From the NCBI RefSeq assembly GCF_035978755.1, contig NZ_CP108414.1:558001-622000 (forward strand): a stretch of DNA of 64,000 nt. Direction: 5' to 3'. A program made the translations under genes and the position numbers. Positions 58,096 through 64,000 of this stretch are shown one piece after another. Numbering within the stretch: the stretch's first letter is position 1; each line of letters starts with the position of its first letter. Under the pieces are notes generated by a model. The model did not search any database, was not told the DNA's origin, and was given only the letters and a program-made list of their open reading frames with translations. Source of the stretch: Streptomyces sp. NBC_01298. Lineage in GTDB: Bacteria > Actinomycetota > Actinomycetes > Streptomycetales > Streptomycetaceae.

Positions 58096-59619
58096 TCAGG
58101 CCGCCGGGGGCGGGGGCGGCACCGTTCCGGGCTGCGGATGCACGGGCGCCCAGGGTGCGTCGCAGATGACGCCGCGCCCGTTGGTCACGCAGTGGGTGTG
58201 GTAGAGCGTGCCCGTCTTGGTGACGGCCTTGACCTTCACGTCGTTGCCGTGGATGGCCAGGGCGACCGTGCAGACGTCGGCGGGGTAGCCGGTGACCGGC
58301 GCCACGGTGAGGTCGGTCCAGGCGAAGTCGCCCCACTGGCCCGTCATATCGCGGGTGCGGCGGCCGAGGTAGGTCTTGCCCTCCTTCAAGACGAGCGCGA
58401 ACTCCTCGGAGTTGTTGGGCATCTGGTTGTCCACCGAGGCGCAGGGGCCGATCGGACCGGGCACCCCCTGCGGACCCACCGGGCCCAGCGGGCCGAGCGG
58501 CCCGGTGGCACCGGTCGGGCCCGGGGCCCCCTGCAGCCCGGCCGGTCCCCCGAACCCCTGCGGCCCCGCGGTTCCGGGAAGGCCGGGCAGCCCCTGCGTG
58601 CCCGCCGGACCGGCCGGACCCGCGGGGCCCTGCTGCCCCTGCGGCCCGGCCGCCCCGACGTCTCCGGTCCGCCCTACGTCCCCCTTGGGCCCCGGGTCCC
58701 CCTTGGGCCCGGCGAGCCCCTTCTCGCCCTGGAGTCCCGGAGGCCCGGCATCACCCTTGGGCCCGGCGAGCCCCTTCTCCCCCTGGAGTCCCGGAGGCCC
58801 GGCATCACCCTTGGCACCGGCGTTCCCCTTCCCGCCCGGCTCGCCCCTGGGACCCGGCGGGCCCGCGTCGCCCTTGGGTCCCGAGGCGCCCTTCTCCCCC
58901 TTGGCACCCTTCGGCCCCCGGGGGCCCTGGGCCCCGGCCGGAGCGGGGCATGCGTGCCCGCCCTCCGGCACCGCCTCGGCCCGGTCCCGCCCACATCCGC
59001 CGTCGGGCCCGACGGGCACCGACTCCGGCGCCCGGCCGGCCCGTAGCGGCTGCGGGGCACCCGACACCGGGGCGGCGTACGCCGCCTGCGGGGCGGCCCC
59101 TCCCCGGAACTCGGCGCCCCCACCCCCGACCGGGTCCCCGGCCGCGACACCCGCACCCGCACGCCCCCCAAAGCCCGAAGCCGGCCCTTCCGAGAAGGGC
59201 ACCCCGCTCCCGGAACCCGACACCGCACCTTGACCCGAACTCGGCGCAGCACTTGCGCCGGCGACTGGCGCAGCGCCGCCACCGGAGTCCGGCACAACAC
59301 CCCGGCCGGAAGCCGACGCAGCACCCCTGCCAGGGGCCGGCGCCGCACCCCTCTCGGACGCGACCGTCATGCCCCTCCCCGAATCCGGCACCGCGCCGCC
59401 GCCCGAACTCGGCACCGCACCCCCGCCGGAGGCCCGCGCGGCACCTTCCGAAAGCGAGGCCACGCCACCGCCGGAGGCCGCCGCGCCCTCCGAAGCCGAC
59501 ACCGCGACACCGTCGGAGGCCACCGCCGGGACCGTGAATCCGCCCAGTGCCACGGCCATCGGCAGTACGAGGCCGCCGGCCAGCCGGGCCCTTCGTCCGG
59601 TTCTTGCTGTGGAAGACAT
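58096..59619 (-). CDS. Secreted collagen-like protein
   Basis: 507 residues. Signal peptide (about 1-35), a 190-residue Gly/Ser/Ala-rich stretch with repeats like [11 protein letters not shown], then 55 uninterrupted Gly-X-Y triplets (about 228-392; DNA 58444-58939). A C-terminal globular domain of about 115 residues follows, containing several Cys. Many triplets are GPK/GDA/GEK, charged-pair types that stabilise bacterial triple helices lacking hydroxyproline. It should form a trimeric rod with a C-terminal head, secreted or wall-bound. ATG 59619 has GAAGGGG 7 nt upstream. Confidence 0.9.
   Translation of the reverse strand: MSSTARTGRRARLAGGLVLPMAVALGGFTVPAVASDGVAVSASEGAAASGGGVASLSEGAARASGGGAVPSSGGGAVPDSGRGMTVASERGAAPAPGRGAASASGRGVVPDSGGGAAPVAGASAAPSSGQGAVSGSGSGVPFSEGPASGFGGRAGAGVAAGDPVGGGGAEFRGGAAPQAAYAAPVSGAPQPLRAGRAPESVPVGPDGGCGRDRAEAVPEGGHACPAPAGAQGPRGPKGAKGEKGASGPKGDAGPPGPRGEPGGKGNAGAKGDAGPPGLQGEKGLAGPKGDAGPPGLQGEKGLAGPKGDPGPKGDVGRTGDVGAAGPQGQQGPAGPAGPAGTQGLPGLPGTAGPQGFGGPAGLQGAPGPTGATGPLGPLGPVGPQGVPGPIGPCASVDNQMPNNSEEFALVLKEGKTYLGRRTRDMTGQWGDFAWTDLTVAPVTGYPADVCTVALAIHGNDVKVKAVTKTGTLYHTHCVTNGRGVICDAPWAPVHPQPGTVPPPPPAA
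58700..58807. repeat. 54-bp tandem duplication inside the collagen region
   Basis: Two adjacent 54-bp copies with one mismatch encode the same 18-residue block ([18 protein letters not shown]). The triple helix has been extended by recent in-frame duplication. Confidence 0.85.
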
Positions 59620-59834
59620 GCGAGTACCCCTTCGCCGAACGGAAATGGTCGTCTGCTCCGGCCGAAGCGAGGGGGAGCATCTCCCGGAAGGGGGTCCGAC
59701 GAAGATCAAAAACGCCCATGCCGCCGCAGCGTCAGCGAGTTGGTCCAACGACACGCGGTACCGGTACGCCGGACGGCGGGAGGGCGACGCCCACGCCCGC
59801 GCTCTCTGTCGGACCGCCTTGATGGAACTTCCTC

Positions 59835-60157
59835 ATGGCCTTCCGATTCACCGCCCGCGCCGCCGGAACCGAAATCGATCCGGACGGCTACTTCACCGAG
59901 GCCGCGGAATGGACACTCATTGCCTGGTCACGGCCGGGCAGGGGACGGCCTACGGCTGCGTGCGCGAAGCCGTCCTGGACGGCAACGTCCTTCGCGTCGT
60001 GCTGGACCCCCAGGCTCTGGCGGACCTTCGGCTGGAGGACAGCGAAATCGAGGCCGTCATCGAAGCGCCGGCGCACGAGGTGGCCCGGTTCCGGGAGATC
60101 CTCGCTCAGGTGCTCGCCTACGGGCGGGCGGACGCTTTGCCCACCCGGGTAGCGGTC
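59835..60157 (+). pseudogene. Frameshifted Imm10-like immunity gene
   Basis: The first frame reads MAFRFTARAAGTEIDPDGYF, typical of the N-terminus of Imm10-family immunity proteins. After about 25 codons it turns into an Arg/Trp/Ser-rich shadow. The family-like continuation is in another frame from ATG 59909: MDTHCLVTAGQGTAYGCV, then VLRVVLDPQALADLRLED. From memory about 25-30 residues of the normal domain (the region ending EQDVRLG) are missing at the junction, so an internal deletion shifted the frame. The C-terminal frame has no stop at the expected end. No toxin gene is adjacent. Alternatively, only the second part is expressed. Confidence 0.55.
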
Positions 60158-60253
60158 CGATCCGAGGGGTGGGGCCACACCGCGCTTGACAGTCGGCATC
60201 GGGACGTTGCCACCGGCCAGGCCCCCGATCACCCCGCGGCCCGCGGCCGGCGG

Positions 60254-61030
60254 TCAGCGTACGTGGAGTCCGAAGCCCGCGCGGCCCTCGGGCTCCAGGC
60301 CCTGCCTCAGGTGGAGCGAGGGAATCTCGTAGTCGCCGAAGTTCTGCCGCCGGAAGGGGATGGGCTCCGTCGACTCCAGGGTGAGCAGCCGCTCCTCCCA
60401 GGCCTTGGCGGCGACCGCGTAGTCCTCGGCGCCCATCCGGTCGGCGCCGTACAGCACGAACGGTGGCAGCGGCTCGATGCCCGGGTAGTAGAGGATCCCG
60501 TGGTGGATCGGGAAGAGCAGGTCGTCGATGGGGCCGTTGATCCCGCGAGCGGCGTAGTGCGACTCCGGGCCGCCGGCGGTCACCGCGAGCAGGGCCCTGC
60601 GCCCCGCGAGGGTGCCTTCGCCGAAGCGCTCGCCGTACTTGGTGGCGCTGTGCTCGCCGACCCCGTACGCGAAACGGTAGGTGAACACCCGGTCCACCCA
60701 GCCCTTGAGGATCGCGGGCATCGAGTACCACCACAGCGGGAACTGGAAGATGATCGTGTCGGCCCACAGCAGCTTCTCCTGCTCGGCGAGCACGTCCGCG
60801 GTGAGCGCCCCGGCTTCGAAGGCCCGGCCCGAGTCCAGGGCGACCTTCAGCGGGCCGGACGCGTGGGGGCCGTAGTCCTCGGCGTCCACGACCGCCTTCC
60901 AGTTCATCGCGTACAGATCGCTCACCCGCACCTCGTGTCCGGCGGCCTCCAGCGTGGACACCGCCAGGTCCTTCAGCGAGCCGTTGAGCGATGCGCGCTC
61001 GGGGTGGGCGTGGACGATCAGCGTCTTCAC
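60254..61030 (-). CDS. NAD(P)H dehydrogenase (quinone), NQO1-like
   Basis: 258 residues of the flavodoxin-like NQO1/MdaB fold: MKTLIVHAHPERASLNGSL, FQFPLWWYSMPAILKGWVDRV (FAD/substrate loop, split) and LLAVTAGGPESHY. It reduces quinones by two electrons, avoiding radical formation. It is divergent from an MmyB-like XRE regulator across 138 bp, a standard regulator-target arrangement in streptomycetes. Confidence 0.9.
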   Translation of the reverse strand: MKTLIVHAHPERASLNGSLKDLAVSTLEAAGHEVRVSDLYAMNWKAVVDAEDYGPHASGPLKVALDSGRAFEAGALTADVLAEQEKLLWADTIIFQFPLWWYSMPAILKGWVDRVFTYRFAYGVGEHSATKYGERFGEGTLAGRRALLAVTAGGPESHYAARGINGPIDDLLFPIHHGILYYPGIEPLPPFVLYGADRMGAEDYAVAAKAWEERLLTLESTEPIPFRRQNFGDYEIPSLHLRQGLEPEGRAGFGLHVR

Positions 61031-61043
61031 GGGAACTCCTCGG

Positions 61044-61063
61044 GATCGGATGCCTTCGATCCT
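61044..61063. promoter_or_regulatory. Inverted repeat before the NQO1-like gene
   Basis: GGATCG (61044-61049) and CGATCC (61058-61063) form a 6-bp dyad, 14 bp before the reductase start. It is a candidate operator for the divergent XRE regulator. Confidence 0.4.
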
Positions 61064-61168
61064 GGGCCCCGCGGCGCCCGTTGTTCAGGGGCGCGCCTTC
61101 CGTCGGACCGGGGTTCCTGGTATCGGCAGGGCCACCCTCGCGGGCGCCGCCGCGGCCATACTGGGCCC

Positions 61169-62017
61169 ATGGACGATCTTGCGGGCTTCCTGCGGACCCG
61201 GCGCGCACGGGTCGACCCGGCGGCCGCCGGCATCCCCACCGACAGCCGCCGCCGGGTCGCGGGCCTGCGCCGCGAGGAGGTCGCACACCTTTCCGGTGTC
61301 AGCGTCGACTACTACGTGCGCCTGGAGCAGGGCCGCGCCACCCAGCCCTCCGAGCAGGTCCTCGACGCGCTCGCCCGCGTCCTCGGGCTCGACGAGACCG
61401 AGCGGGAGCACCTCTACCGGCTCGCCCGGCAGCGCCGCCGCCGCGCGAAGGCGCCGGGCGGGAGGATCCGGCCGGAGGTGCTGCGCGTCCTCGACCTCGT
61501 CGTCGGCGCGCCCGCGCTGATCATGGACCACCGGCTGAACGCGCTCGCCGGGAACCGCCTCGCCGGGCTCCTCTTCGGCCGGCCGATGCCGGGTCTCAAC
61601 ATCGCCCGGCACCTCTTCCTGGAAGAGGCCGAGCGCGGCCTCTACGCCGACTGGGAGCAGTGCACCCTCGACGTGGTCGGGCACCTGCGCCTGGCCGCCG
61701 GCCAGTACCCCGAGGACCCCGGGCTGACCGCGCTCATCGGCGAACTGGCCATGGGCAGCGAGCGCTTCCGCCGCCTGTGGGCCCGCGCGGACGTGCGCGC
61801 CCGCACCCACGGCCGCAAGGCGTACCGTCACCCGCTGGTCGGAGTGCTGGAACTGCACCAGGAGAACTTCGCGCTGCCCGGCGACTCGGGCATGGAGCTG
61901 CTGGTCCTGTCCGCGGCCCCCGGCAGCCCCGCCGAGGACGGACTGCGCCTGCTCGCGGGCCTGGGCGCGGACGGCGCCGACGCCCGTCCCCCGGCGAACG
62001 TCCCCGTACGCGACTGA
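61169..62017 (+). CDS. XRE-family regulator with MmyB-like ligand domain
   Basis: 282 residues. The N-terminal HTH_31/XRE domain has the usual RVAGLRREEVAHLSGVS and YYVRLEQGR. The rest (about 100-270) is the PAS-like MmyB ligand domain (APALIMDHRLNALAGNRLA, EENFALPG-like end). A CATACT hexamer (61157-61162) lies 6 nt upstream of ATG 61169 and there is no ribosome site, so the transcript may be leaderless. It probably controls the divergent NQO1-like gene in response to a hydrophobic ligand. Confidence 0.9.
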   Translation: MDDLAGFLRTRRARVDPAAAGIPTDSRRRVAGLRREEVAHLSGVSVDYYVRLEQGRATQPSEQVLDALARVLGLDETEREHLYRLARQRRRRAKAPGGRIRPEVLRVLDLVVGAPALIMDHRLNALAGNRLAGLLFGRPMPGLNIARHLFLEEAERGLYADWEQCTLDVVGHLRLAAGQYPEDPGLTALIGELAMGSERFRRLWARADVRARTHGRKAYRHPLVGVLELHQENFALPGDSGMELLVLSAAPGSPAEDGLRLLAGLGADGADARPPANVPVRD

Positions 62018-62022
62018 CCGCA

Positions 62023-62037
62023 CGGGCGGCTCGCCCG
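62023..62037. terminator. Short hairpin after the XRE gene
   Basis: CGGGCG, GCT, CGCCCG: a 6-bp stem 6 bp after the stop, between convergent genes. The loop is short and the support is modest. Confidence 0.35.
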
Positions 62038-62116
62038 GCCCCGGCCGCACCGGCCGACCCGCACGGCCGACCCGCACCGGCCAGCCACCTCCGGCCGCCC
62101 GGCTCCGCCCGGCCGT

Positions 62117-62854
62117 CTACGGCGCGAGCACGTCCAGTTCCTCCAGCGCGCCCACCGCGATCTGCCGCGTCAGCGCCTCCGCGCGGGCCGCGTCGCCCTC
62201 CCGTACGGCCTCGGCCACCCGCACGTGCAGGGTGACGGCCGCCGGGTCGGGGTCGTGGAACATCACCGCGTGCTGGGTGCGCCCGGTCAGGACCTCGGCG
62301 ACGACATCGCCGAGCCGCGCGAACATCTCGTTGCCGGAGGCGTTGAGCACGATCCGGTGGAAGGCGATGTCGTGGTGGAGGTACCCGTCGAGCTGGTGAC
62401 CGCGTGAGGTGCGGACCATGCCCAGGGCCGCCTCGGTGAGCTCGGCACACTGCTCCGGGGTGGCCCGCAGCGCCGCGAGTCCGGCCGCGACCGGTTCGAT
62501 GGCCGAGCGCAGCACGGTGAGGGAGCGCAACTGCCGCGGTCGGTCCGCGCCGGCGAGGCGCCAGCGGATGACGCGCGGGTCGTAGACGTTCCACTCCTCG
62601 GTGGGGCGCACGGTGACGCCGACCCGGCGGCGGGACTCGACCAGCTGCATCGATTCCAGTACGCGGACCACCTCGCGGACCACCGTCCGCGAGGCGCCGA
62701 AGCGTTCCGCGATCTCGTCGGTGCGCAGCACGCTGCCGGGCGGGTGCTCCCCGGCCGTGATCGCCAGGCCGATGGTGTCCAGCACGTGGGAGTGGAGCCC
62801 TTGGCTGCCCTGCTCGGCCGGTCCGCCCGGTGCGCCCGGCACTTCAGTGGTCAT
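62117..62854 (-). CDS. gntR: FadR-type GntR regulator of the gluconate genes
   Basis: 245 residues. The wHTH (about 25-90) has TDEIAERFGASRTVVREVVR and LVESRRRVGVTVRP. The FCD domain follows, with metal-binding His/Asp positions in DIAFHRIVLNASGNEMF and FHDPDPAAVTLHVRVAEAV. It is divergent from gluconokinase and gluconate permease genes, which fits the known gluconate repressor role; gluconate or 6-phosphogluconate would be the inducer (inference). Confidence 0.9.
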   Translation of the reverse strand: MTTEVPGAPGGPAEQGSQGLHSHVLDTIGLAITAGEHPPGSVLRTDEIAERFGASRTVVREVVRVLESMQLVESRRRVGVTVRPTEEWNVYDPRVIRWRLAGADRPRQLRSLTVLRSAIEPVAAGLAALRATPEQCAELTEAALGMVRTSRGHQLDGYLHHDIAFHRIVLNASGNEMFARLGDVVAEVLTGRTQHAVMFHDPDPAAVTLHVRVAEAVREGDAARAEALTRQIAVGALEELDVLAP

Positions 62855-62917
62855 GGCGTAAGCGTACGGTGACCAGCGAATGGCCAAAAGGTGTGATGTT
62901 TTACCGAGAACCTCTTG

Positions 62918-62934
62918 AATAAGTACTACGTAAT
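62918..62934. promoter_or_regulatory. Candidate GntR operator
   Basis: AATAAGTACTACGTAAT holds a GT-ACT-AC core like FadR-subfamily operators (GT-N-AC), in an unusually AT-rich patch between gntR and gntK. Confidence 0.4.
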
Positions 62935-62982
62935 GGGCTTCAGTGGTGCCCAGGCCCTCCGGGGCCCATGTCAACGAAGACG

Positions 62983-63018
62983 AAGAACGCGAAGAACGCG
63001 AAGAACCCCAAGAACAAC
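62983..63018. repeat. Four 9-bp tandem units before gntK
   Basis: AAGAACGCG (62983), AAGAACGCG (62992), AAGAACCCC (63001) and AAGAACAAC (63010) form an A-rich array in the probable 5' leader, ending 17 bp before the gntK start. Confidence 0.8.
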
Positions 63019-63034
63019 GAAAACGAGGTGCGCG

Positions 63035-63550
63035 ATGACGCGCGTCATTGTGGTGATGGGCGTGGCCGGGACGGGAAAGACGACCGTGGGCCGGCTCATC
63101 GCCGACGCGCTCGTCCTCCCCTATGCGGAGGGCGACGCCTTCCACCCGGCGGCCAACGTCGCCAAGATGTCCGCCGGCACCCCCCTGGACGACGCGGACC
63201 GCCGGCCCTGGCTGGACTCGATCGGTGAGTGGATGCGCAACCGGGCCCGCGTCGGGGGCGGGGTCATCTCCGCCTCCTCCCTCAAGCGGGCCTACCGCGA
63301 CCGGCTCCGGGCCGTCGCGCCGGACACCGTCTTCGTCCACCTCACCGGCGACCGGCCGCTGATCGAGGAGCGGATGGCCGCGCGCAAGGGGCACTTCATG
63401 CCCACCACGCTGCTGGATTCGCAGTACGCCACGCTGGAGCCGCTCCAGCCGGACGAACTCGGCGTCCTCGTCGACGTGTCCGGGTCCCCGGAGGAGATCA
63501 CCGCGCGGGCCCTGGCCGCCCTGCGCCGCCTGCCGTCGCCGGTCGCGTAG
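63035..63550 (+). CDS. gntK: Gluconokinase
   Basis: 171 residues, small GntK type. The P-loop GVAGTGKTTVG is at the N-terminus. GDAFHPAANVAKMSAGTPLDDADR and CSALKR-like 'SASSLKRAYRDRLR' are the substrate-site segments of the family. It phosphorylates gluconate to 6-phosphogluconate. GAGGTG lies 4 nt before ATG 63035. It is followed by gntP. Confidence 0.94.
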   Translation: MTRVIVVMGVAGTGKTTVGRLIADALVLPYAEGDAFHPAANVAKMSAGTPLDDADRRPWLDSIGEWMRNRARVGGGVISASSLKRAYRDRLRAVAPDTVFVHLTGDRPLIEERMAARKGHFMPTTLLDSQYATLEPLQPDELGVLVDVSGSPEEITARALAALRRLPSPVA

Positions 63551-63669
63551 CCGCACCCGCCCGGGCCGCACCTCACGCCTCCCCCTCACCCACCCCACCC
63601 CACCCCACCCCCGCCCACGCCCCGCGCCACCCTGTCCTGCCCGCAAGCGAGAACGAAGGAACCGTCACC

Positions 63670-64000
63670 GTGACCAGTCTCAGCGTCGAGACTCTGGCAG
63701 CGGCCGCCACCGAGCCGATCACCTCGGCCGGCAACACCCAGCTGGGGATAGCCGTCCTCGCGGGCATCGCCGTCATCGTCCTGCTCATCACGCGCCTCAA
63801 GCTGCACGCCTTCCTGGCGCTGACGCTCGGATCGCTCGCCCTGGGGGTGTTCGCCGGCGCCCCCCTGGCCAAGACCGTCTCCAGCTTCACCACCGGGCTC
63901 GGCGCCACCGTCGCGGGCGTCGGCGTACTCATCGCGCTCGGCGCCATCCTCGGGAAACTGCTCGCCGACTCGGGCGGCGCGGACGAGATCGTGGACACCA
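63670..64000 (+). CDS. gntP: GntP-family gluconate:H+ symporter, 5' part
   Basis: The first 110 codons are present; the gene runs off the right edge. Hydrophobic segments IAVLAGIAVIVLLITRLKL and AFLALTLGSLALGVFAGAP, and then GVLIALGAILGKLLADSGGA, match the GntP N-terminus including the conserved GxxLGKLLxxSGGA. It imports gluconate for gntK. GTG 63670 has GAAGGA 9 nt upstream. The spacing after gntK (119 bp) is compatible with one operon. Confidence 0.92.
   Translation, partial: MTSLSVETLAAAATEPITSAGNTQLGIAVLAGIAVIVLLITRLKLHAFLALTLGSLALGVFAGAPLAKTVSSFTTGLGATVAGVGVLIALGAILGKLLADSGGADEIVDT

Noticed and set aside
58700..58807. Direct repeats read as a CRISPR-like array
   Set aside because: The copies abut without unique spacers and code for collagen triplets; there is no cas gene.
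1..64000. tRNA, rRNA, insertion sequence, integrase or attachment site
   Set aside because: No cloverleaf-like CCA-ended segments, transposase/integrase motifs or terminal inverted repeats with target duplications were seen by eye; a covariance-model search was not possible.

Overview
The window reads as a piece of a streptomycete (or close actinomycete) chromosome. It is very GC-rich, third codon positions are almost all G or C, and GTG and TTG starts are common. The gene families are typical: secreted CBM-linked glycosidases, DesK/NarL-type two-component pairs, an MMPL exporter, MmyB-like XRE and GntR/HutC regulators, an I9/S8 subtilase and NIS siderophore synthetases. I found no rRNA, tRNA, CRISPR array, transposase or phage gene. 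Nearly all the sequence is coding, and many genes are in small units with 1-4 nt stop/start overlaps.

Region by region. 1-3.4 kb: the start of a YunG-like gene, then a small unit (LLM flavin monooxygenase translationally coupled to a catalytic-domain-only asparaginyl-tRNA-synthetase paralogue, with a divergent SDR) that looks like a mini biosynthetic locus. 3.4-12 kb: an APH-type kinase, a large secreted GH31 glycosidase, a ClC chloride channel, a TetR/monooxygenase divergent pair with twin operators, and a secreted esterase. 12-16.6 kb: a two-component system divergent from an MMPL exporter. 16.6-19.5 kb: a glycine betaine/proline-type ABC importer with permease and binding protein fused. 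19.7-20.9 kb: a SigB/SigF-like sigma factor. 21-24 kb: a malXY-like PTS/beta-lyase pair. 24-32.7 kb: secreted and carbohydrate enzymes (subtilase, CBM3-GH16, GH20, metzincin) with two GntR regulators. 32.8-39.8 kb: two divergent NIS synthetases, a methyltransferase, a BBE-type flavoenzyme and a trypsin-like protease. 40-43 kb: an AEC carrier and an MDR oxidoreductase-MerR operon behind a classic 19-bp-spacer MerR promoter. 43-47.8 kb: a second two-component system, then a DUF1023 hydrolase coupled to an acyltransferase-3. 47.8-52.4 kb: a DUF350 membrane protein, a GNAT/ATP-grasp fusion and an adenylation-domain/membrane-domain fusion, the least explained cluster here. 52.5-55.5 kb: VOC proteins flanking an ABC exporter that also has a MerR-type promoter and appears leaderless. 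55.8-62 kb: a STAND ATPase, a collagen-like secreted protein, a broken Imm10-like gene, and an NQO1-like reductase divergent from its likely XRE regulator. 62-64 kb: a gluconate locus (gntR, gntK, gntP running off the window).

Two patterns run across regions. Many proteins carry in-frame GC-rich minisatellites (often 18-bp units, i.e. hexapeptides). Several genes end in short tandem duplications that contain the stop codon; in two of them the three copies place stops in all three frames. The best candidates for new biology are the 47.8-52.4 kb cluster, the AsnRS-paralogue unit, the NIS pair, the collagen-like protein and the tandem TTA codons in the subtilase signal peptide.
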